Notes under the pieces: model-generated | What the model was told of the DNA's origin: nothing | The model's input: the letters and a program-made list of their open reading frames with translations, nothing else | Databases searched by the model: none | Part shown: positions 1-8,139 of the stretch, piece by piece | How the letters are laid out: every line of letters begins with the position of its first letter | How positions within the stretch are numbered: position 1 is the stretch's first letter | Made by a program: the position numbers and the translations under genes | Assembly: GCF_009729415.1 (NCBI RefSeq) | Contig: NZ_MPKW01000005.1 | Span: 310,001-374,000, forward strand | DNA length: 64,000 nucleotides | Direction of reading: 5' to 3' | Source of the DNA: Mycolicibacterium sp. CBMA 234 | Lineage (GTDB): Bacteria; Actinomycetota; Actinomycetes; Mycobacteriales; Mycobacteriaceae

Positions 1-1
1 C

Positions 2-691
2 AGCCGCGCCTCCTGGTCGGAGGTGCACCGCGGGGGCCGGACTCCGCACAACTGGGACGTGCTGCACAACGGAATCGACGTCAACAACTTCCGCCCCGAT
101 GCACCAGACCCCACCGTACGCAACGAAATTGGCGGTGGCCCTGGACCTTTGGTCGTGTTGCCCGCCGCGTTCCGCGACTTCAAGGGCATCCCGGTGGCCA
201 TCCGGGCCTGGCCGTTGGTATTGCAGAAACATCCGAATGCCATCTTGTCGTTGGTCGGTGGTGGCCCCGACGAGGCCGAATTCCGCACGCTGGTCAGCGA
301 GGCGGGATTGACCGACTCGGTCGTCTTCGCGGGCGTGCGGTCCGACATGCCCCGGGTCTACCGAGCCGCCGACGTAGTGCTGCTGCCCTCGACCTTCGGC
401 GAGAACCTGCCCACCGTGCTGATCGAGGCTTCGGCATCGGGCAGCGCCATCGCCGCATCCAAGATCGGTGGCATTCCAGACATCGTCGTCGACGGCGACA
501 CGGGGCTGCTGTTCGAGGCGAACGATCCCGCCGCTTTGGCCACCACCGTTACCCGGTTGCTGGATAGCCCCGAGTTGCGGACGACGCTCGGACAACAGGC
601 CGTCGAACGCGCGCGCACCAAGTTCTCGTCAGCATCGTGGGCGAGCCGGCTGCACGACCTCTACGTCGAACTGAATCAGCGCAAGCGTTGA
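2..691 (+). CDS. GT4-family glycosyltransferase, C-terminal part (cut by left edge)
   Basis: The reading frame is open to the first base, so the N-terminal acceptor domain lies outside the window. What remains is the C-terminal Rossmann half of a GT-B enzyme that transfers a sugar from a nucleotide-sugar donor. Visible marks are a VLPAAFRDFKG segment, the GGGPDEAEFR donor-site strand, and an E-x7-E motif in GENLPTVLIEASASG followed by GGIPDIVVDGDTGLLF, typical of GT4 enzymes. The acceptor cannot be read. Mycobacterial relatives make mannosylated or glycosylated lipids and glycans, but the substrate here is unknown. The next gene is 236 bases away and does not look co-transcribed. Confidence 0.85.
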   Translation, partial: SRASWSEVHRGGRTPHNWDVLHNGIDVNNFRPDAPDPTVRNEIGGGPGPLVVLPAAFRDFKGIPVAIRAWPLVLQKHPNAILSLVGGGPDEAEFRTLVSEAGLTDSVVFAGVRSDMPRVYRAADVVLLPSTFGENLPTVLIEASASGSAIAASKIGGIPDIVVDGDTGLLFEANDPAALATTVTRLLDSPELRTTLGQQAVERARTKFSSASWASRLHDLYVELNQRKR

Positions 692-927
692 GCGGCATTC
701 TCGTTTAGCGCTCCCCCGGCGACAACACCTTTCAGATTCGCTATCGAGAGCGTCGTCGCCACCGCCAGCAACGCACCCATGCGCACCTGGACCGAATCGT
801 GACCTCGCCGATAACAACCAATCTGGCGTCGACATCTATGCTGGTCCAGCGGCCGACAGAGGCCTTCGGCAAATCGATCGACAGCGCCCAACCACGGCTG
901 CATCGTTTGCCGTGACCGCCTGGGAGG

Positions 928-2238
928 ATGACGAAGCTGAACGTCCATCGCATCTGGGCACATGCGTGGACCGTGCTCACCCAGTCCGTGTGCATGGCGA
1001 GCGTCATGGTTCTCGTTGCCCCGACAGCGGTCGGCGAATCATCCTTCACGGCCGTGGCCGGTCGCCCGTTTGCGAGCAACAGCGTGTGGAACACGCCCAT
1101 CAAGTCCCGACCGACAGTGGCCAGCAATTCCCCCACGATCGTGGCACGCCTGAACGCCGGCCAGCATGTCGCAGACCTGAACGATTACGCGATTCCGATC
1201 TACAACGCCACCGCGTCATCGCCGGTCGTCTCCGTCCAGTGCACCGAACCCTGGGGCCCATGCCCGCTGCCCAGTGCCATGCGCATCCCGTCCGGAGCCC
1301 GCCCCAATATCGGTAGTGACCACGCGATGATCAACATCGACTGGAGTGTCAGCCCTCCGGTGTCCTACGACTTCTGGGACGCCAGCGTTGTCTCCCCAAA
1401 CACAATTTCGACCGCATGGGGCGGTATCACCTTCAACCTCGCCAGCGGTTCAGGCATCTGGCCGGGCGGCGGTACCGCCGGATCTGCCACTGCCACAAAC
1501 GTTTCGAGGTTGGGCGGTGTCATTCGAATGCGCGAAATCCAGGCCGGCATCATCCCGCATGCGCTGGCCATCGCATCGAGCATCGCCTGCTCCGGGTACT
1601 TCCGGTACCCGGCGGCCAAGACCGACGGTCAAGACACCGATGCCAACTGCATCCCGGAAGGCTCCCGGATTCAGCTCAATCCGTCGATCAATGTCAGCTC
1701 GCTACCGTACGGCCAGCAAGTTATCGCCAAGGCGCTGCAGACCTACGGCGCCTACGTCGTCGACCGCTCCGCCGTACCGATTGCCATGGTGTTCGAGGGT
1801 GATCCGAACTTGATCGGCCAGTCCGGCCAGATTCCGCGGGTGTATCAAAGTGCCGGTCTGGCATGGGATTACTACGACATGACCGCAATACCGTGGACCG
1901 GTCTGCAGGTACTGCAGCAATGGAACGGAAATGCCGACACCACCGCCCCCAGCGCCCCGGCTCGGGTCACCGCCACGAGCGTCTCCGCGCGCAGCGTCAC
2001 GCTGGCCTGGCAGGCATCCGGTGACGGGCAGGGCTCCGGTGTCGTCGGCTACTACTTGTGGCGCAGCGACCCTTCGGGACAGTCCTGGACCATGGTGGCC
2101 TCCGGATCGGCACCGACGCTGACCGACCCCACCGCGCAACCCAACCAGGTCTACTTGTACGGGGTCCGCGCCCAGGACGGTGTCGGCCTGATCTCCTCGT
2201 CATCCAACATCGCGACAGTGCAGACACCCGCGTTCTAG
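928..2238 (+). CDS. Secreted protein with C-terminal fibronectin type III domain
   Basis: 436 aa. The ATG has a purine-rich GGGAGG directly upstream. Residues about 12-36 form a hydrophobic signal sequence ending near APTAVGES, so the protein is predicted exported. The middle part (about 40-330) is Trp/Gly/Ser-rich (SVWNTP, GSGIWPGGG) with several Cys that may form disulphides; I do not recognise a named enzyme family and no catalytic motif is clear. Residues about 340-434 form an FN3-type beta sandwich (APARVTATSVS, VTLAWQAS, GYYLWRS, YLYGVRAQDGVG). FN3 in actinobacterial exoproteins commonly tethers enzymes to polymers or surfaces; that role here is inference. Confidence 0.8.
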   Translation: MTKLNVHRIWAHAWTVLTQSVCMASVMVLVAPTAVGESSFTAVAGRPFASNSVWNTPIKSRPTVASNSPTIVARLNAGQHVADLNDYAIPIYNATASSPVVSVQCTEPWGPCPLPSAMRIPSGARPNIGSDHAMINIDWSVSPPVSYDFWDASVVSPNTISTAWGGITFNLASGSGIWPGGGTAGSATATNVSRLGGVIRMREIQAGIIPHALAIASSIACSGYFRYPAAKTDGQDTDANCIPEGSRIQLNPSINVSSLPYGQQVIAKALQTYGAYVVDRSAVPIAMVFEGDPNLIGQSGQIPRVYQSAGLAWDYYDMTAIPWTGLQVLQQWNGNADTTAPSAPARVTATSVSARSVTLAWQASGDGQGSGVVGYYLWRSDPSGQSWTMVASGSAPTLTDPTAQPNQVYLYGVRAQDGVGLISSSSNIATVQTPAF

Positions 2239-2300
2239 CGGGCTGAAGGCGGCCGACCTGGTAAAACGGCCCTCATACCACAACCGCACTGCTAGCGTAT

Positions 2301-2334
2301 TTGGAATCGGTACCTCAACACTTGGGGATTCCAA
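2301..2334. promoter_or_regulatory. Inverted repeat abutting the TetR start codon (probable operator)
   Basis: TTGGAATC at 2301-2308 and GATTCCAA at 2327-2334 form a perfect 8-bp inverted repeat with an 18-base spacer. The right arm ends on the base before the ATG of the TetR gene. This placement suits autorepression. The long spacer is unusual for one TetR dimer, so it may hold two half-sites. Confidence 0.45.
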
Positions 2335-2940
2335 ATGATCGAAGTGCCCACACGAGAGCGACTGATCACCGAAGCCATGCGCCTGTTCTGCGAACAGGGC
2401 TACCGCGCGACCAGCGTTGCACAGATCGAGGCCGCGGCGGGTCTGGCGCCAGGGTCTGGCGCGCTGTACCACCATTTCAAATCGAAGGAGGCCCTGCTCG
2501 ACGCCGGCATTGACCGGCAGCTAGATCGTCGACAGAGCATGCGCGACATCCGCATGCTCTTTCGCGGTGTCGGCGACCTTCGTACCGACCTCACCTTGCT
2601 GGGCCGCTACCTGACCGCCGTGATCGACGAAGAGCAGCAGTTCCTCACCATCGCCGCCAACGGCCCTGGCAGTCAGTCGCCGAGACTGACCACGGCATAC
2701 GCGGCCTTGCTGCACGGCCTGCATGCCGACCTTGCCGAACTGACCGGCAATTGGGGCCCGAACATTCCCGCAGATGAGGTCGAAGCCATCTCGGTCGTCG
2801 GCATCAACGCCCTGCTGGGCAATCGGGTCAGCATCCTGCTCGGCGCCCACAAACAGTCGATTTCAGATGACAGATTCCTGTCAGAGTGGACCAAGATGCT
2901 CAGCTGCCGAATTGAAAAGGCCACCACACCCGACAGCTGA
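2335..2940 (+). CDS. TetR-family transcriptional regulator
   Basis: 201 aa. The N-terminal TetR helix-turn-helix is clear: RLITEAMRLFCEQGYRATS, then QIEAAAGLAPGSGALYHHFKSKEALL (residues about 8-52). The C-terminal ligand domain (about 60-200) is not assignable to a ligand. The ATG follows an inverted repeat that is its likely operator. The flanking genes, a secreted FN3 protein upstream and a convergent GGDEF-EAL gene downstream (23 bases between stops), give no target. It is probably a local autorepressor. Confidence 0.88.
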   Translation: MIEVPTRERLITEAMRLFCEQGYRATSVAQIEAAAGLAPGSGALYHHFKSKEALLDAGIDRQLDRRQSMRDIRMLFRGVGDLRTDLTLLGRYLTAVIDEEQQFLTIAANGPGSQSPRLTTAYAALLHGLHADLAELTGNWGPNIPADEVEAISVVGINALLGNRVSILLGAHKQSISDDRFLSEWTKMLSCRIEKATTPDS

Positions 2941-2962
2941 CGCCGTTCAGCGACGCTCCGAC

Positions 2963-5251
2963 TCACACCCGAACGGCGCCGTGCCGAGACCGTCCCGCCA
3001 GCGCGTCAAGACGGGCCGGGCGCCCAAAGTGATACCCCTGCGCGAAAGAACAGCCGATCGCGCGGATGCGCTCAGCCTGGCCGGCCGATTCGATGCCCTC
3101 GGCCACGATGCCGAAACCCGCTGCCATACACAGCTTCATGACCGAGTGATACAGCACTTCGGCGTCACCAAGGTTGTCTTTCGTCAACGACCGGTCAAGC
3201 TTGATCAGGTCGACTGGCAACGCTTGCAGATACATCAGCGAGTTGTAGCCCGTGCCGAAATCGTCGAGAGCCACCCGCACCCCTAACGACTGCAGTCGCC
3301 TGATGGCGCCGGCGGCATCGGTCAGATTGGCGATGGGCATGGTCTCGGTGACTTCCAGGACGAGCCGGTCGCCGGCAATACCGTGTTGACCGATCGTCGC
3401 GGCGACAGCCGCCTCGAATGCCCGGTCCCCCAGTCGCGCCGGACCGATGTTGACGTGCACCGGATGGGCGAATCCGGTACGCCTCACCTCACGACAGGCC
3501 AGCTCGAGCACCATCACGTCGAATACCCCGCCCAGGCCCGCGGCGTCTGCTGCCGGCACGAAAATGCTTGGCGCCACGGACTTTCCGTCCTGCGTCGTCC
3601 ACCGAGCGAGAGCTTCCACCGCGACGATCGATCCATCCATGCGCGTGATCGGCTGATAACGGAGGACAAAACCGGGCGGCACTCCGCCACCGGCGTTACG
3701 CAACACGGCAGCGAAATCCTGGTCGCTCGCCGGCGTCGGCTCGGACACCACAGTGGCACCCTTGCCAAGTCTCTTACCCTCGTACATCGAGTTGTCAGCG
3801 CGACGCGTCAGTTCGTCGGCCGTCAGCAACGATTCTTCGGGGTCGGCGACGGCCACACCCATACTCACGTGCACGGTGATCCACGATCCGTGTGCGAAGA
3901 ACGGGGTGAGCAATGCGTCGCTGATTCGGCTCGGGACCGGCGCCGAAGGTTCGGTATCGCCATCGATCAGGATGGCGAACTCGTCACCGCCCAGTCGTGC
4001 GACGGTGTCCTTCCGCCGCACGCACTCCACCAACCGCCCGCCAACAGCCCGTAGCACCGCGTCGCCGGCAATCTGCCCGTACCGGTCATTGACGTCTTTC
4101 AAGTTATCGACGTCGAGGAATATCACCGTGATCGGCCGACGCTCCGCGACCGCCTCTTCCAGTCGTTCCGAGAACAGCCAGCGATTGGCCAGTCCCGTCA
4201 GCATGTCGTGGTCGGCCTGATATGCCAGTTGGCACTGGCTTTGGTGCACCGCACGGATCAACCGTCGGTTGTCGACGAGCACAGTTAGCTGTTTGACGGC
4301 CACCATCAGTACAACAGCCAGCGCCAGCCACGTCTCGATGAATTCGAGTCGGCCGACGACGACCAGCTGACACACAACCAGCACCCCGACGGCCAGCAAG
4401 CATCCGAACGGCAGCACGAGTTCGGACGCCGGCCCCACCCCACCGGTGGCGCTTTCCTTGCTGTTTCGCGGCGCAGTGCCGAGCATGGCGAAGCCGATCA
4501 GCAGCGGACCCAGCACGAAACCGGCGTCGGCCCATGGCTTCATGCTCTGCGCACCGATACTGACCAGGTAGGCGTAAATGCTGCTCGAGCACGACAACGC
4601 GACGAGGCCCTTCGCCAGCAGGACGAAGCTGCGGCGGTCCACCGGATCGAGCTGCTTGAAAACCAGCACCAAGACGGCGACGACGACCATCAACAGACTA
4701 GTGACCGGGTACATGATCGCGACCCAGTCGCCCGGGTCATCTGGCCCCAACCGGACCGTATATCCCGATACCCCGGCCCACGCCAGCGTCAGTAGTGAGG
4801 TGGTGATGATCAGGCCGTCGAGTACGTGTCCCGCCGCGACCAGTGCGCGGTGCTCCCGCGCCGGTTCCGGAGCGACGTTCCGAACGCCCTTGGCCGCGAT
4901 GAACAACGCGGGCAACACGAAGACCGGCAAACTGAGGTATCCGATGTCTGCCCACGACGGCGATATCAGGGCTCCGCTGTACGTCCATTGGTGCCACGCC
5001 CGCATGACCTGGCCGCCCGACCAGCCGAGCATCCCGCTGACGATCACCAGTCGCCACAACCGCCGCCGGCCCACGTGCCTACGGGCACCAACTGCTCCGC
5101 AGAGCACCGCGAAAACGCCTACGACCAACTGCATTGTGTCGTTGAGAACGTTGGCCAGGACGTCACCGGCGACCGCAAGGCCGTTCACCAAGATGAATAC
5201 CAGGGACAGCGTGATGATGACGACTTGCACGCGTGCAGTCACACCCTCCAC
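2963..5251 (-). CDS. Membrane GGDEF-EAL protein (c-di-GMP synthesis/turnover)
   Basis: 762 aa. The N-terminal third (about 10-320) has 8-9 hydrophobic helices, a probable membrane sensor of MASE-like type. A GGDEF domain follows with intact RLGGDEFAI (GGDEF at about 421-425), then an EAL domain with VEALARW (EAL at about 546), EVTETMP, DDFGTGYNSL and EGIES. Both diguanylate cyclase and phosphodiesterase signatures look intact, so it could make or degrade c-di-GMP depending on its sensor. The start is a GTG; another GTG three codons in is equally possible. The gene is monocistronic and convergent with the TetR gene. It differs in domain plan from the GAF-GGDEF-EAL protein of M. tuberculosis because the sensor is a membrane domain. 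Confidence 0.9.
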   Translation of the reverse strand: MEGVTARVQVVIITLSLVFILVNGLAVAGDVLANVLNDTMQLVVGVFAVLCGAVGARRHVGRRRLWRLVIVSGMLGWSGGQVMRAWHQWTYSGALISPSWADIGYLSLPVFVLPALFIAAKGVRNVAPEPAREHRALVAAGHVLDGLIITTSLLTLAWAGVSGYTVRLGPDDPGDWVAIMYPVTSLLMVVVAVLVLVFKQLDPVDRRSFVLLAKGLVALSCSSSIYAYLVSIGAQSMKPWADAGFVLGPLLIGFAMLGTAPRNSKESATGGVGPASELVLPFGCLLAVGVLVVCQLVVVGRLEFIETWLALAVVLMVAVKQLTVLVDNRRLIRAVHQSQCQLAYQADHDMLTGLANRWLFSERLEEAVAERRPITVIFLDVDNLKDVNDRYGQIAGDAVLRAVGGRLVECVRRKDTVARLGGDEFAILIDGDTEPSAPVPSRISDALLTPFFAHGSWITVHVSMGVAVADPEESLLTADELTRRADNSMYEGKRLGKGATVVSEPTPASDQDFAAVLRNAGGGVPPGFVLRYQPITRMDGSIVAVEALARWTTQDGKSVAPSIFVPAADAAGLGGVFDVMVLELACREVRRTGFAHPVHVNIGPARLGDRAFEAAVAATIGQHGIAGDRLVLEVTETMPIANLTDAAGAIRRLQSLGVRVALDDFGTGYNSLMYLQALPVDLIKLDRSLTKDNLGDAEVLYHSVMKLCMAAGFGIVAEGIESAGQAERIRAIGCSFAQGYHFGRPARLDALAGRSRHGAVRV

Positions 5252-5481
5252 CTTCCGTCCCGAGAAAACCCATTTGCACCGCAGTTGGCAAATATAGCAA
5301 ATTCATAGGTTTAGAGGGAGAACGCGCAATGCGACGAAAACCATGGATCGCCGGGCTGCTACCAGGCGCGTTGACGGGGACGGGCGAACCCGCAGCAAAT
5401 ATCTCCTCGACGAGGAGCGCAATGGACAGCAAAACGGGTCGCGCTCATCCAGCACGGCTCACCGCACTAGCTGGAAAGCCC

Positions 5482-5519
5482 AGCGTGCCGGGGCGACGAG
5501 TCCGTCACCCCGGCACGCT
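5482..5519 (-). terminator. Hairpin downstream of the acyl-CoA dehydrogenase gene
   Basis: A perfect 12-bp stem (5482-5493 with 5508-5519) encloses a 14-base loop and lies 24 bases past the stop of the minus-strand fadE gene. There is no strong U-tract, as often seen in mycobacterial terminators. Confidence 0.6.
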
Positions 5520-5543
5520 AGTGGCAAAGCCCGTGTTTCGCCG

Positions 5544-7319
5544 TCAGAACCAGTCGATCTGCGTCTCGACCGTGGTGCGGTCGAGGCTCGCCAGCAGGTC
5601 CAGCTGAGTCGTCACCTTGGGCAGCTCGTAACGGAAGAAGTACTGCGCCGCAGCACGTTTCCCGTCGTAGAAATTGCCGGTGTTGCCGCCGACAGCATTG
5701 AGCTGCTCGAGCCAAATCCAGGCCATCACGATGTGACCGGCGGCCTCGAGGTAGGCAGTCGAGTTCGCCAGCGTGGTCTCGGCGTCGCCGGCGGCCCACA
5801 CCGTTGCGGTCACCGTGGCGAGACGCTGGGTCTGGGCCTGCAGCTCCCGCGCGTAGCCGGCGGTGGCCTCGGACTGCAGCGCGGTCTGGACCGTTTCGTC
5901 GATCCGCTGCTGCAGCAGCTTCAGGCCGGCGCCACCCTGCATGACGACCTTGCGGCCGAGCAGGTCGATGCCGTGAATGCCGTGCGTGCCTTCGTGAATG
6001 GCGTTGAGGCGGTTGTCGCGGTACTGCTGCTCGACGTCGTACTCGGTGGTGTAGCCGTAGCCACCGTGGATCTGGATGCCGAGGTTATTCGCCTCCAGGC
6101 ACCACTGCGACGGCCAGCTCTTGGCGATCGGGGTGAGGACCTCGAGCATGAGTTCGGCCTCGTCGCGCTCGGCGCCGGTGAGGACCCGCATCTGGTCAAC
6201 GAGACGTGCGCTGTACAGACCGAGCGCCAATGCGCCTTCCACATAAGACTTTTGAGCCAGCAGCATGCGCTTGACGTCGGCGTGCTCGATGATGGCGACC
6301 TGCGACCGCGTCGGGTCCTTGTCGCCGACCGGACGTCCCTGGGTGCGCACCTTGGCGTACTCCACGGACGTCAGGTAGCCGGCATAGCCAATGGCGGTGG
6401 CCATGGACCCGACGGCGACGCGGGCCTCGTTCATCATGTGGAACATGTAGGCCAGGCCGCGGTGCTCTTCGCCCACGAGGTAGCCGACGGCACCGGACTC
6501 GTCCGCCGGCTGGTGGCTGCCGTCGCCGAAGTTCAGTAGGGCGTTGGTGGTGCCGTGGTTGCCCATCTTGTGGTTCAGGCTGACCAGGGCGACGTCGTTG
6601 CGGGTGCCGTCGGTCAGGAACTTCGGCACGACGAACAGCGAGATGCCCTTGACGCCGGGTCCGCCGCCCGGAACCTTCGCCAGGACCAGGTGCACGATGT
6701 TCTCGGACAGTTCGTGGTCACCGCCGGTGATCCACATCTTGGTGCCGGTGACGCGGTAGGTGCCATCGGCGGCCTTGGTGGCCTTGGTGGAGATGTCGGC
6801 AAGCGACGAGCCGGCATCCGGCTCCGACAGACACATAGTGCCGAAGTAGCGGCCTTCGAGCATCGGGCGCACCCAGGTGTCGATCTGCTCTTCGGTGCCG
6901 TACTCGGTCAGCAGGTTGGCGTTGCCGACGGTGAGGAACGCGTACGAGAAGGTGGCAGGGTTGGCCGCGCGGAAGAATGCCGCCGAGGACTGGGCCACCA
7001 CGTTGGGCAGCTGCATGCCGCCGACGCGCTCGTCGAACGAGCTGGCCATCAGACCGGCCCCGTTGAAGTCGTCCAGCGCCTGCTTGATCTCGTCGATCAG
7101 CACCACGCGGCCGCTCTCGTCGACGAACGGCGGGTTGTGGTCGGCCTTCTTGTTGTGCGGCGCAAAGCGCTTGGTCGCAATGTCGGAGCTCAGATCGAGG
7201 ACCGCATCGAAGGTGTCACGCGAATGCTCCGAGAAGTGCTCGTACTTGGTGAGCTCGACGACATCAAGCCACTCGTACAGCAAGAAGTCCAGGTCGCGCC
7301 GAGACATGAAATCAGTCAC
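5544..7319 (-). CDS. Acyl-CoA dehydrogenase, long FadE5-like type
   Basis: 591 aa, longer than the usual ~400 aa acyl-CoA dehydrogenase because of a C-terminal extra helical domain, as in FadE5-type enzymes. Visible marks: MCLSEPDAGSSLADI (FAD/substrate loop), KMWITGGDHELSENI, LNHKMGNHGTTNALL, and QIHGGYGYTTEYDVEQQYRDNR near the C-terminal FAD site. It should oxidise acyl-CoA to trans-2-enoyl-CoA. The GTG at 7319 (MTDFMSRRD) is chosen because GGAAGG lies 10 bases upstream; an ATG five codons later is possible. It is divergent from a TetR gene, with a perfect 13-bp inverted repeat between them, so it is probably repressed by that regulator. Confidence 0.88.
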   Translation of the reverse strand: MTDFMSRRDLDFLLYEWLDVVELTKYEHFSEHSRDTFDAVLDLSSDIATKRFAPHNKKADHNPPFVDESGRVVLIDEIKQALDDFNGAGLMASSFDERVGGMQLPNVVAQSSAAFFRAANPATFSYAFLTVGNANLLTEYGTEEQIDTWVRPMLEGRYFGTMCLSEPDAGSSLADISTKATKAADGTYRVTGTKMWITGGDHELSENIVHLVLAKVPGGGPGVKGISLFVVPKFLTDGTRNDVALVSLNHKMGNHGTTNALLNFGDGSHQPADESGAVGYLVGEEHRGLAYMFHMMNEARVAVGSMATAIGYAGYLTSVEYAKVRTQGRPVGDKDPTRSQVAIIEHADVKRMLLAQKSYVEGALALGLYSARLVDQMRVLTGAERDEAELMLEVLTPIAKSWPSQWCLEANNLGIQIHGGYGYTTEYDVEQQYRDNRLNAIHEGTHGIHGIDLLGRKVVMQGGAGLKLLQQRIDETVQTALQSEATAGYARELQAQTQRLATVTATVWAAGDAETTLANSTAYLEAAGHIVMAWIWLEQLNAVGGNTGNFYDGKRAAAQYFFRYELPKVTTQLDLLASLDRTTVETQIDWF

Positions 7320-7348
7320 GTGGGTTCTACCTTCCACCAAAGCCGAAC

Positions 7349-7383
7349 ATTAGCAATCGCTCATTTTCTAAGCGATTGCTAAT
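7349..7383. promoter_or_regulatory. Perfect 13-bp inverted repeat, TetR operator between fadE and tetR
   Basis: ATTAGCAATCGCT at 7349-7361 and AGCGATTGCTAAT at 7371-7383 are exact reverse complements with a 9-base AT-rich spacer. The element lies between two divergent starts (7319 minus, 7433 plus), where one repressor could control both genes. Confidence 0.75.
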
Positions 7384-7432
7384 ATCGCCTATCAGCATTG
7401 CCCATGTCAACTGTGTGTACGATCACGTGCAC

Positions 7433-8017
7433 ATGAAGACCGACCGGACGACCGATTCGGCCGCAGCCGAACGCATCCGGCGCGCGGCCATCGAGGCATT
7501 CGCCGAGTCCGGCTATGGCGGCACCTCGACCCGCCAGATCGCCAAGCGCCTGAACATGAGCGCGACGGCGATGTACCCGCATTACCGCTCCAAAGAAGAG
7601 CTGCTCTACGCCATCACGCTGGAGGGGCACAGCAGCCTCCTGGCGACCCTGCGCGCCACCGATGACACCACCGCACCGCCCCCCGAGCGCTTCCATGCCG
7701 CCGTCGCCGCCTTCACCAGTTGGCACGCGGAACACAGCAAGCAGGCCAGGGTCATCCAGTACGAACTGCACGGCCTGACCCCGGCCCACTACCGCACCAT
7801 CGCGCCGCTGCGCCACCAGGCCACGGCAGTGGTCGCCAACATCATCGAAACCGGCATGGCCACAGGCGAATTCCACGTCGACAACCTCGACGACGTCGTC
7901 ATGGCGATCTCGTCACTATGCGTCGACGTCTGCCGGTGGTTCCCGTCCCGTACGCACCGCGATCCCCACAAACTGGGCGAGATTTACGCGCAGGTCGCCT
8001 CGCGGTTGGTGCGCTGA
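7433..8017 (+). CDS. TetR-family regulator divergent from fadE
   Basis: 194 aa from the ATG. HTH region: RIRRAAIEAFAESGYGGTS then RQIAKRLNMSATAMYPHYRSKEELLY (about residues 13-55). The C-terminal domain is the usual all-helical ligand domain. A GTG two codons upstream (7427) could also serve as start. Given the shared intergenic operator, it most likely represses the FadE gene and itself, with an acyl-CoA or related lipid as inducer; the ligand is inferred only from the neighbour. Confidence 0.88.
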   Translation: MKTDRTTDSAAAERIRRAAIEAFAESGYGGTSTRQIAKRLNMSATAMYPHYRSKEELLYAITLEGHSSLLATLRATDDTTAPPPERFHAAVAAFTSWHAEHSKQARVIQYELHGLTPAHYRTIAPLRHQATAVVANIIETGMATGEFHVDNLDDVVMAISSLCVDVCRWFPSRTHRDPHKLGEIYAQVASRLVR

Positions 8018-8139
8018 CCGCGCGCGTCAAGCCCGGCCGAAAGGCCGTATCGTGCACGATTTTTCGTGATCTACCTGCCATAACCGGCCAGTGACCGTCG
8101 GGCGTCATGATGTACTGGCTGCCGACGACAGGAGACCCG

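Noticed and set aside
5343..6539. Open frame on the plus strand (398 aa)
   Set aside because: Antisense to the FadE gene, whose enzyme motifs are clear on the other strand.
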